The position numbers and the translations under genes were made by a program. The notes under the pieces were generated by a model. That model was not told the origin of the DNA. It did no database searches and saw nothing but the letters and a program-made list of their open reading frames with translations. Shown one piece after another: positions 1 through 5,233 of a stretch of 5,951 nucleotides of DNA. Each line of letters starts with the position of its first letter. Positions within the stretch are counted from its first letter, which is position 1. Source of the DNA: DATBDM01 sp036269915. GTDB lineage: Bacteria; Actinomycetota; Thermoleophilia; Solirubrobacterales; Solirubrobacteraceae. The stretch covers positions 1 through 5,951 of the forward strand of contig DATBDM010000270.1 in the NCBI GenBank assembly GCA_036269915.1, given 5' to 3'.

Positions 1-55
1 CCTCCTCGGGGGAGGCCGACGAGCCGTGCAGCTCCAGGCGCGGGCGGCGGTTCAT
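1..55 (-). CDS. 5' end of a gene running off the left edge; possibly acyl-CoA carboxylase epsilon-like
   Basis: On the minus strand an ATG at 55-53 opens a frame that stays open to the window edge and gives 18 residues, MNRRPRLELHGSSASPEE. The stretch LELHGSSASPEE resembles the start of small actinobacterial proteins that accompany acyl-CoA carboxylases (ACC epsilon family), in which a short beta strand and Gly lead into a Ser/Thr-Pro-Glu-Glu helix cap and an Ala-rich helix. That resemblance is from memory and rests on about 12 residues, so the function is tentative. There is no strong Shine-Dalgarno sequence, only GGCGAG just before the ATG, so the gene may be leaderless. It is divergent from the phosphoesterase gene, with 37 bp between the two start codons. 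Most of the gene lies outside the window, and chance openness in high-GC DNA cannot be excluded. Confidence 0.45.
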   Translation of the reverse strand, partial: MNRRPRLELHGSSASPEE

Positions 56-63
56 GCTCGCCG

Positions 64-69
64 AGCGTA
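64..69 (-). promoter_or_regulatory. Candidate -10 element TACGCT for the left divergent gene
   Basis: Read on the minus strand, positions 69-64 are TACGCT, another TANNNT match, ending 8 nt before the ATG at 55. It overlaps a perfect inverted repeat, GCTCG-C-CGAGC, at 56-66. That repeat could be a small operator or a coincidence. There is no recognisable -35 element. Confidence 0.25.
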
Positions 70-80
70 CCGTCCGCCCG

Positions 81-86
81 TAGCAT
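81..86 (+). promoter_or_regulatory. Candidate -10 element TAGCAT for a leaderless transcript
   Basis: TAGCAT fits the actinobacterial -10 pattern TANNNT and ends 6 nt before the ATG at 93. Transcription would then start at or next to the start codon. The 20 bases before the ATG contain no GGAG-like Shine-Dalgarno sequence, which fits a leaderless mRNA. No convincing -35 hexamer is seen 16-18 bp upstream. This is inference from pattern and spacing only. Confidence 0.4.
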
Positions 87-92
87 CGCGCG

Positions 93-1931
93 ATGCGCCT
101 CCCTCGCCGCGTCCTGCCCCTCGCCGCGCTCGCGGCGGTCGCCCTCGCTCCCGCGTCCGCGGGCGCCGTCACCACGCTGCAGCGGACGATCGCGCCGGAT
201 GCCGGCAGCGGCTACCGCGGCCTGCATCGCGCGCCGGGGGAGCGGTACGTCGTCCGCCGCGGCGCGGGCGCGCCCGCCCATGCCGCCCGCGCGCGCAGCC
301 GCCGCTCGCTGGCCTTCTTCGCGCAGCTCACCGATCCGCAGATCGCCGACGAGATGTCGCCGGCGCGCGTGGACTTCGCCGATCCGGCCGGCGGCGAGGT
401 CTCGGCCGCGTGGCGACCGCAGGAGGCGCTCGGGCTCGACGTCTTCGACCGCACGGTGCACGCAGTCAACGCCAACCGCACGAGCCCGGTCGTCCAGGCC
501 GGCGGGCGCCACGCGCGGCTGCAGATGGCGCTGACGACCGGCGACCTGACCGACAACCAGCAGCTCAACGAGACCCGCTGGTACCGGACGGTGCTCGACG
601 GCGGCCGCGTCGACCCGTTCTCCGGCAAGGCGATCAGCGCCGCGAACGCCTGCCCCGGCGCGACCGCGGACACGGTCGCGCGGCTCGACGCCGACGTCGC
701 GGCGCGCCGCTACACCGGCATGCAGGACTACTCCGACTACGCTGACGCCCCCGCCGATCGCAAGGACGGCTTCTGGGATCCGAACATCGCGCCCGCGGGC
801 GGCGCGTTCGCCGCGTTCCCGCGCTACCCGGGGCTGATGGACGCCGCGCAGCGGCCGTTCACCGCCGAGGGGCTGAAGGTCCCGTGGTACGACGCGCGCG
901 GCAACCACGACGGCCTGATCCAGGGCAACGCGCCCGCGAGCGAGCCGCTGTTCAGGACGATCGCCACCGGCTGCCTCAAGGTGTTCCCGGGTCCTGGCTT
1001 CGACCCCGCCCCGTTCGCCGGCTCCTCGGCGAGCGAGCTGTTCCGCTCCTTCGGCGATCCGGCGTTCATCGCGCAACTGCTCGCCGGCGCCCGGCAGGTG
1101 CCGCCGGATCCGGCCCGCCGCTTCGTAGGCAAGGCGGAGTTCCGGCGGCTGATGCGCACGGGCGACCACGCGCACGGGCTCGCCTACACCGACCGCAGGC
1201 AGCTGCGCGCCTCGAAGGGCACGGCGAGCTACTACGCGTTCACGCGCGGGCCGATCCGCTACATCGCGCTCGACACGGTCGCCGAGGGTGGCAACCAGAG
1301 CGGCAACCTCGACGATCCCCAGTACCGCTGGCTGGCGGGCGAGTTGAAGGCGGCCCGGCGCGCGGGCCGGCTCGTGATCGTCTACGGCCACCACACGATG
1401 GCGACGATGGACAACCTCCTCCGCGACGAGGACGCGAAGCCGTGCGCGTCCGCCGGCGAGCCGGGCTGCGATCGCGATCCGCGGCTCTCGACCCCGATCC
1501 ACCGCGGGCTCGTCGGTCGCAAGACCGTCGGCGCGCTGCTCGAGGGCACGCCGAACGTGATCGCCTACGTCGCCGGGCACACGCACGAGAACAAGGTCAC
1601 GTTCTTCAGGGGCGGCCACGGCCATGGCTTCTGGCAGATCAACACCGCGTCGCACATCGACTGGCCCGAGCAGAGCCGCGAGATCGAGGTGATGGACAAC
1701 CGCGACGGCACGCTGTCGCTGTTCGGGACGCTGCTCGACACCGCCGCGCCGGTCCATGCGCCGTCCTCGGGCTTCTCGACGGCGAGGCTCGCCTCCCTGG
1801 CCCGGACGCTGGCCTTCAACGACCCGCAGCGCACGACCTCGTCGGGCAACGGCGGCGCGGCGGGCGGGGACGTCGGCCGCGGGACACGGGCGGACCGCAA
1901 CGTGGAGCTGCTGCTGCGGGACCCCAGATAA
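93..1931 (+). CDS. Exported calcineurin-like metallophosphoesterase, PPA1498/TIGR03767 type
   Basis: This 612-residue protein is probably a secreted or envelope-anchored metal-dependent phosphoesterase; its substrate is unknown. Residues 1-25 form a signal peptide: a basic start with twin Arg at 5-6, a hydrophobic stretch at about 7-19, and a likely cleavage after AlaSerAlaGlyAla. The RR-x-L-x-L pattern is compatible with Tat export, which is typical of this family, though Sec is possible. Metallophosphoesterase motifs occur in order with long inserts between them: D81-P-Q83, G150-D-L-T-D154-N155, G270-N-H-D273, G432-H-H434 and G495-H-T-H498. The first motif is normally DxH; here His is Gln. 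Four cysteines (187, 294, 451, 459) could form two disulfides after export. The C-terminal segment (FNDPQ at 575-579, then DRNVELLL at 601-608) looks like the family's conserved tail, so the gene appears complete. The ATG at 93 is chosen because it immediately precedes the signal peptide; no Shine-Dalgarno sequence supports it. The gene is convergent with the aldehyde dehydrogenase operon. Confidence 0.92.
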   Translation: MRLPRRVLPLAALAAVALAPASAGAVTTLQRTIAPDAGSGYRGLHRAPGERYVVRRGAGAPAHAARARSRRSLAFFAQLTDPQIADEMSPARVDFADPAGGEVSAAWRPQEALGLDVFDRTVHAVNANRTSPVVQAGGRHARLQMALTTGDLTDNQQLNETRWYRTVLDGGRVDPFSGKAISAANACPGATADTVARLDADVAARRYTGMQDYSDYADAPADRKDGFWDPNIAPAGGAFAAFPRYPGLMDAAQRPFTAEGLKVPWYDARGNHDGLIQGNAPASEPLFRTIATGCLKVFPGPGFDPAPFAGSSASELFRSFGDPAFIAQLLAGARQVPPDPARRFVGKAEFRRLMRTGDHAHGLAYTDRRQLRASKGTASYYAFTRGPIRYIALDTVAEGGNQSGNLDDPQYRWLAGELKAARRAGRLVIVYGHHTMATMDNLLRDEDAKPCASAGEPGCDRDPRLSTPIHRGLVGRKTVGALLEGTPNVIAYVAGHTHENKVTFFRGGHGHGFWQINTASHIDWPEQSREIEVMDNRDGTLSLFGTLLDTAAPVHAPSSGFSTARLASLARTLAFNDPQRTTSSGNGGAAGGDVGRGTRADRNVELLLRDPR

Positions 1932-1937
1932 GCCGTC

Positions 1938-1966
1938 CCGGGGTGGAGGGCCCGGTAATTTGGTTT
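1938..1966 (+). terminator. Weak candidate terminator after the phosphoesterase gene
   Basis: Seven bases after the TAA stop, CCGGG (1938-1942) can pair with CCCGG (1951-1955) around an 8-base loop. The next bases, TAATTTGGTTT (1956-1966), are T-rich, which is rare in this window. The stem is only 5 bp and the T-tract is interrupted, so this is a modest candidate for an intrinsic terminator. Confidence 0.35.
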
Positions 1967-2015
1967 CGCCTGCCAGGCGCCTCCGCTCCGCAGGCTCCGC
2001 TCGGCGCCTTCGGCG
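1967..2015. repeat. Cluster of inverted and direct repeats in the convergent gap
   Basis: Several overlapping structures lie within about 50 bp. CGCCT-GCC-AGGCG (1967-1979) is a 5-bp-stem hairpin. AGGCGCC (1975-1981) and GGCGCCT (2003-2009) form a perfect 7-bp inverted repeat around a 21-base loop. That loop contains one copy of CTCCGCTC (1981-1988) and most of a second (1995-2002). GCCTGC (1968-1973) and GCAGGC (1990-1995) are a further inverted pair. CGCC-TTC-GGCG (2005-2015) is a small hairpin next to the stop codon of the minus-strand gene. The arrangement looks like a REP-type intergenic repeat or a factor-dependent terminator shared by the convergent genes. No T-tract follows on the minus strand. 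Confidence 0.5.
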
Positions 2016-2021
2016 ACGTGA

Positions 2022-2876
2022 CTAGGTGCCGACCGGGTGCCAGGCGCTCTTGATCTCGACGAACGGCTCGATCGCCGTGAGGCCCGGGAGAGCGGTGGGG
2101 TCGAGACGCGAGACGCGCTTGACCGTGTCGGCGCCCAGGCGCGCGACGCGCTCGCCGATCTCGGCGTCGCCGGTGGCATCGAGGATGCCGTCGAGATCGC
2201 GATGGCCGGCCAGCGGCTCGACGAGCTCGGAGCGCAGGCCCGAGATCAGGTTGACCACGCCCGCGGGGACGTCGGCGACGCCGAGCACCTCGCCGAGATG
2301 CAGGCCGAGCAGGGGGCGGCGCTCGGAGACGAGCGCCACGACGACGTTGCCCGCGGCGAGCGGCGGCAGGATCGCCCCCACGAGGCCGAGCACGTCCGGC
2401 TCGTCCGGCGCGATCACCCCGATCACCCCCGACGGCTCGGGGGTGGAGAGCCCGAGGAACGGCCCGGCGATCGGGTTCACCGAGCCGAGCACCGCGTGGA
2501 GCTTGTCCGTCCAGCCCGCGTAGTGCACCGCGGCGTCGACCGCGGTCTCGACCTCGGCGCGGGCGCTGCGGCGGTCGCGGCCGCCGATCCGGACCGCGTC
2601 GGCGGCGAGCTCGTCGGCGCGCGACTCGAGTGCCTCGGCGAAGCGGTAGAGGATCTGGCCTCGGTTGTAGGCGGTGCGGGCGGCCCACGGACCGGCGGCC
2701 TTGCGGGCGGCGCGGACCGCGTCGCGCACATCCTTGCGCGAGCCGCGGGGGACGTTGGCCAGGTGGCTTCCCTCCTCGGAGGTCGCGGGGAGATGACGGC
2801 CGGACTCGCTGCGCGCGAACGCGCCGTCCACGTACAGCTTGTGCGTCTTGACCACGGGCATGCGGGCCGGCGTCAT
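2022..2876 (-). CDS. Aldehyde dehydrogenase-like protein without catalytic domain (ALDH16 C-terminal-domain-like)
   Basis: This 284-residue protein resembles only the N-terminal, cofactor-binding half of an aldehyde dehydrogenase (family members are about 480-500 residues). Matches to the preceding gene include KLYVDGAF (13-20), YAGWTDKL (119-126), SGVIGVIAPDEPD (149-161), LAAGNVVVALVSE (173-185) and VPAGVVNLISG (203-213). Catalytic residues are absent. The PWNFP oxyanion-hole Asn region reads APDEP, the cofactor Lys of LKPAE is replaced (ALVSE), the general-base Glu aligns without gaps to Ser256, and the protein has no cysteine at all. It ends with VEIKSAWHPVGT instead of a catalytic domain. 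Its ATG overlaps the upstream stop codon (ATGA), with GAGGG 4 nt before it; Met6 is an alternative start. This length and degeneration match the non-catalytic second domain of ALDH16 proteins, so I infer a structural or oligomerisation partner of the upstream enzyme, not a decayed gene. Stop is TAG. Confidence 0.88.
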   Translation of the reverse strand: MTPARMPVVKTHKLYVDGAFARSESGRHLPATSEEGSHLANVPRGSRKDVRDAVRAARKAAGPWAARTAYNRGQILYRFAEALESRADELAADAVRIGGRDRRSARAEVETAVDAAVHYAGWTDKLHAVLGSVNPIAGPFLGLSTPEPSGVIGVIAPDEPDVLGLVGAILPPLAAGNVVVALVSERRPLLGLHLGEVLGVADVPAGVVNLISGLRSELVEPLAGHRDLDGILDATGDAEIGERVARLGADTVKRVSRLDPTALPGLTAIEPFVEIKSAWHPVGT

Positions 2877-4333
2877 CGGACCCTCAGGTAGGGCCGCAGC
2901 CCGGAGGGCCCGCCCTCGCGGCCGAAGCCGCTCTCGCGGTAGCCGCCGAAGGCCGAGGTCGGGTCGAAGCGGTTGTAGGTGTTCTGCCAGACGGTGCCCG
3001 CCCGCAGCTTCTGCGAGATCGCGAAGGCGCGCGAGCCCTTGTCGGTCCACACGCCCGCCGCCAGGCCGTAGGCGGTGTTGTTGGCCTTCTGGACCGCCTC
3101 GGCGTCCGTGCGGAAGGTCATCACGGTCACCACCGGGCCGAAGATCTCCTCGACGGCGACGCGGTTGACCGGCGCGACGTCGGTGAACATCGTCGGCGCG
3201 AACCAGTGGCCGCGCTCGGGCAGCGGGCACGCGACCGTGCGACGCGTTGCGCCCTCGCGCTCGCCCTCGGCGACGAGCGCCTCGATGCGCTGGAGCTGCT
3301 CGGCCGAGTTGATCGCGCCGACGTCGGTGTTCTTGTCGAGCGGATCGCCGACGCGCAGGCGCTCCATCCGCCGCCACAGGCGGTCGATGACCTCGTCGGC
3401 CACGCTCTCCTGCAGCAGCAGGCGCGAGCCCGCGCAGCACACGTGGCCCTGGTTGAAGAAGATCCCGTCGACGATGCCCTCGACGGCCTGGTCGAGCGCG
3501 GCGTCCTCGAAGACGATGTTCGCCGACTTGCCGCCGAGCTCGAGCGTGAGCCCGACGTCGCGGCCGGCGAGCGCCGCCTGGATGTCCTTGCCGACCTCGG
3601 TCGAGCCGGTGAAGGCGATCTTGTCGATGTCGGGGTGGCGCACGAGCGCGGCTCCGGCGGTGCCGTCGCCGGGGAGGATGCTCACGACGCCTTCGGGCAG
3701 CTCGGCCTCCTGGAGGATCTCGGCCAGCAGCAGCGCGGTGAGGGGCGTCGTCTCGGCGGGCTTGAGCACCGCGGTGTTGCCGCAGGCGAGCGCCGGGGCG
3801 AGCTTCCAGGCGGCCATGAGCAACGGGAAGTTCCACGGGACGATCTGGCCGACGACGCCCATCGGCTCCACGTCGCGGCCGCCGAGGGCGTAGGCGAGCT
3901 TGTCCGCCCAGCCGGCGTAGGAGAAGAAGTGCGCGGCCGCCGCGGGGACGTCGACGTCGCGCGACTCGCGGATCGGCTTGCCGCCGTCGAGCGTCTCGAC
4001 GATCGCGAGCTCGCGGGCGCGCTCCTGGACCAGGCGGGCGATGCGGAAGACGTACTTGCCGCGCTCGAGCGCGGGCAGGCCGCGCCAGGCGGGCAGCGCG
4101 GCGCGGGCCGCGGCGACCGCGCGGTCGACGTCCGCGGCGCCGGCGTGCGCGATCTCGGCCAGGGGCTGCTCGGTGGCGGGGTTGGTCGTCGGGACGTACG
4201 TGCCCTCGGCCGGGGGCTGCCAGGCCCCGCCGACGAACAGCTCGTAGCGGTCGCGCAGGCGGATGTGGTCAGTGGCCTCCGGGGCGGGCGCGTAGTCCCA
4301 GGAGGTCGTGAGCCGCTCGGGTGCGACGGTCAT
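2873..4333 (-). CDS. NAD(P)-dependent aldehyde dehydrogenase, complete and apparently active
   Basis: This 486-residue soluble enzyme oxidises an aldehyde to a carboxylic acid with NAD(P). All key elements are present: PWNFP with oxyanion-hole Asn168, LKPAE with cofactor Lys191, FTGSTEVG at 241-248, general base Glu265 in LELGGK, nucleophile Cys299 followed by a second Cys in NQGHVCCAGSR, EEIFGPV with Glu396, and a C-terminal FGGYRESGFGRE segment. Length is normal for the superfamily. The N-terminal 30 residues form a short extension before the first strand (ELFVGGAW). The ATG at 4333 has GGAG 7 nt upstream and lies 4 nt after the deoC stop, which fixes the start. Next to deoC, acetaldehyde is the likeliest substrate (inference). 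The immediately overlapping non-catalytic ALDH-like gene suggests that this is the catalytic half of a split ALDH16. Other substrates are possible because the family is broad. Confidence 0.96.
   Translation of the reverse strand: MTVAPERLTTSWDYAPAPEATDHIRLRDRYELFVGGAWQPPAEGTYVPTTNPATEQPLAEIAHAGAADVDRAVAAARAALPAWRGLPALERGKYVFRIARLVQERARELAIVETLDGGKPIRESRDVDVPAAAAHFFSYAGWADKLAYALGGRDVEPMGVVGQIVPWNFPLLMAAWKLAPALACGNTAVLKPAETTPLTALLLAEILQEAELPEGVVSILPGDGTAGAALVRHPDIDKIAFTGSTEVGKDIQAALAGRDVGLTLELGGKSANIVFEDAALDQAVEGIVDGIFFNQGHVCCAGSRLLLQESVADEVIDRLWRRMERLRVGDPLDKNTDVGAINSAEQLQRIEALVAEGEREGATRRTVACPLPERGHWFAPTMFTDVAPVNRVAVEEIFGPVVTVMTFRTDAEAVQKANNTAYGLAAGVWTDKGSRAFAISQKLRAGTVWQNTYNRFDPTSAFGGYRESGFGREGGPSGLRPYLRVR
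2881..2885 (-). promoter_or_regulatory. Ribosome binding site of the ALDH-like gene inside the upstream gene
   Basis: GAGGG on the minus strand lies within the last codons of the preceding dehydrogenase, 4 nt from the overlapping ATG. It supports the ATG at 2876 and reinitiation by ribosomes that have just terminated at TGA 2875-2873. Confidence 0.55.
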
Positions 4334-4337
4334 GCCA

Positions 4338-5222
4338 TCACTCCAGGGAGAAGTCGTCGGGTCGGGCGTAGCGGCCGGTCATGCCGTGCTCGTACTGCAT
4401 CAGGAGGTCGTTGAGCACCGACGAGGCGCCGATGCGGAAGCGGTCCGGGGTCAGCCAGTCCTCGCCGAGCGTCTCCTTGACCAGCACGAGCAGCGTGATC
4501 GCCTGCTTGCTCGTGCGCACGCCGCCGGCGGCCTTGACGCCGACGATGCGCCCGGTCCTGTGGGCGTGGTCGCGAACCGCCTCGAGCATCACGAGCGTGA
4601 CGCCGGGCGTCGCCCCGGCGCCGACCTTGCCGGTCGAGGTCTTCACGACGTCGGCGCCGCCGGCGATCGCCAGGTCGGTCGCGTGGCGCAGGTGGTCGTA
4701 GCCGCCGAGCTCCGCGGCCTCGACGATCACCTTGAGATGCGCGTCGCCGCACGCGGCCTTGACCTGCTCGACCTCGTCGATCACGCGGGCGTCGTCGCCG
4801 GAGAGGTAGGCCTCGCGGGAGATGACCATGTCGATCTCCTCCGCGCCGTCGGCGACCGCGTCGCGCGTCTCCTGCAGGCGCAGCTCGAGCGAGGTCTGGC
4901 CGGCGGGGAAGCCGGTCGACACCGACGCGACCTTGACGCCGGTGCCCGCGAGCGCGTCCCGGGCCGCGGGGACGAGCGCGGGGTAGACGCACAGCGCCGC
5001 GCACGAGGGCACCTCGGGGTGTGCCGGGGACGGGCAGACGGCCTTGGCGGCGAGCTGGCGGACCTTGCCGGGCGTGTCCTGGCCCTCGAGCGTCGTGAGG
5101 TCGATCATCCCGATCGCCATCCGGATCGCCTGCGCCTGCGCTTCGGCCTTGATCGAGCGCGACGCGAGCGCCGCGGCACGGCGGTCGACGCCGACGCGGT
5201 CGACGGCGGGAAGATGCCTCAT
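4338..5222 (-). CDS. deoC: Deoxyribose-phosphate aldolase
   Basis: DeoC reversibly cleaves 2-deoxy-D-ribose 5-phosphate to D-glyceraldehyde 3-phosphate and acetaldehyde, the last step of deoxyribonucleoside breakdown in the cytoplasm. The 294-residue class I aldolase shows the TIM-barrel signature residues. Schiff-base Lys194 lies in VVKTSTGK, the activating Lys230 in GVKAAGGVRT, and Asp131 in EEIDMV; these correspond to E. coli Lys167, Lys201 and Asp102. CVYP (78-81) and the phosphate-binding FRIGASS (262-268) are also present. The protein is longer than the 259-residue E. coli enzyme, with about 28 extra N-terminal residues and a C-terminal tail (GRYARPDDFSLE) in place of E. coli's terminal Tyr. 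The ATG at 5222 is the first in-frame start after the upstream TAA, 11 nt away. No clear Shine-Dalgarno sequence precedes it, so translation may depend on coupling to the carboxylase gene. Confidence 0.96.
   Translation of the reverse strand: MRHLPAVDRVGVDRRAAALASRSIKAEAQAQAIRMAIGMIDLTTLEGQDTPGKVRQLAAKAVCPSPAHPEVPSCAALCVYPALVPAARDALAGTGVKVASVSTGFPAGQTSLELRLQETRDAVADGAEEIDMVISREAYLSGDDARVIDEVEQVKAACGDAHLKVIVEAAELGGYDHLRHATDLAIAGGADVVKTSTGKVGAGATPGVTLVMLEAVRDHAHRTGRIVGVKAAGGVRTSKQAITLLVLVKETLGEDWLTPDRFRIGASSVLNDLLMQYEHGMTGRYARPDDFSLE
4341..4344 (-). promoter_or_regulatory. Ribosome binding site GGAG of the aldehyde dehydrogenase gene
   Basis: GGAG on the minus strand sits directly before the deoC TGA stop, 7 nt upstream of the ATG at 4333. 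The site overlaps the end of deoC, so the two genes are probably translationally coupled. Confidence 0.6.
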
Positions 5223-5233
5223 GCCGTCTGAGG

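Noticed and set aside
26..745. Plus-strand 239-residue open frame overlapping the phosphoesterase gene
   Set aside because: Its composition is almost all Arg, Ala, Pro and Gly, with no domain motif. It is an out-of-frame shadow of the phosphoesterase gene.
1967..2015. CRISPR array
   Set aside because: The repeats are 5-8 bp, overlapping and mostly inverted, with no regular 25-40 bp repeat and spacer pattern and no cas genes.
884..2053. Plus-strand 389-residue open frame running past the phosphoesterase stop codon
   Set aside because: It is an Arg-rich shadow in another frame of the same gene, with no recognisable motif. The gene in the overlapping frame has a full set of metallophosphoesterase motifs.
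2022..2876. ALDH-like gene as a pseudogene
   Set aside because: It has a clean frame, a ribosome binding site, a coupled start and retained backbone motifs alongside diverged active-site motifs. This fits a maintained non-catalytic protein better than decay.
2877..3836. Upstream extension of the ALDH-like gene as one 604-residue protein
   Set aside because: The first 320 residues are Arg/Ala-rich and lie out of frame within the genuine dehydrogenase. The ATG at 2876, with GAGGG and ATGA overlap, is the sensible start.
3206..4414. Plus-strand 402-residue open frame antisense to the dehydrogenase
   Set aside because: Its low-complexity sequence, rich in Gly, Arg, Val, Leu and Asp, is what high-GC antisense frames produce. 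The opposite strand encodes a complete ALDH.
4308..5231. Plus-strand 307-residue open frame antisense to deoC
   Set aside because: It has antisense composition and no motif; the minus-strand deoC has all catalytic residues.
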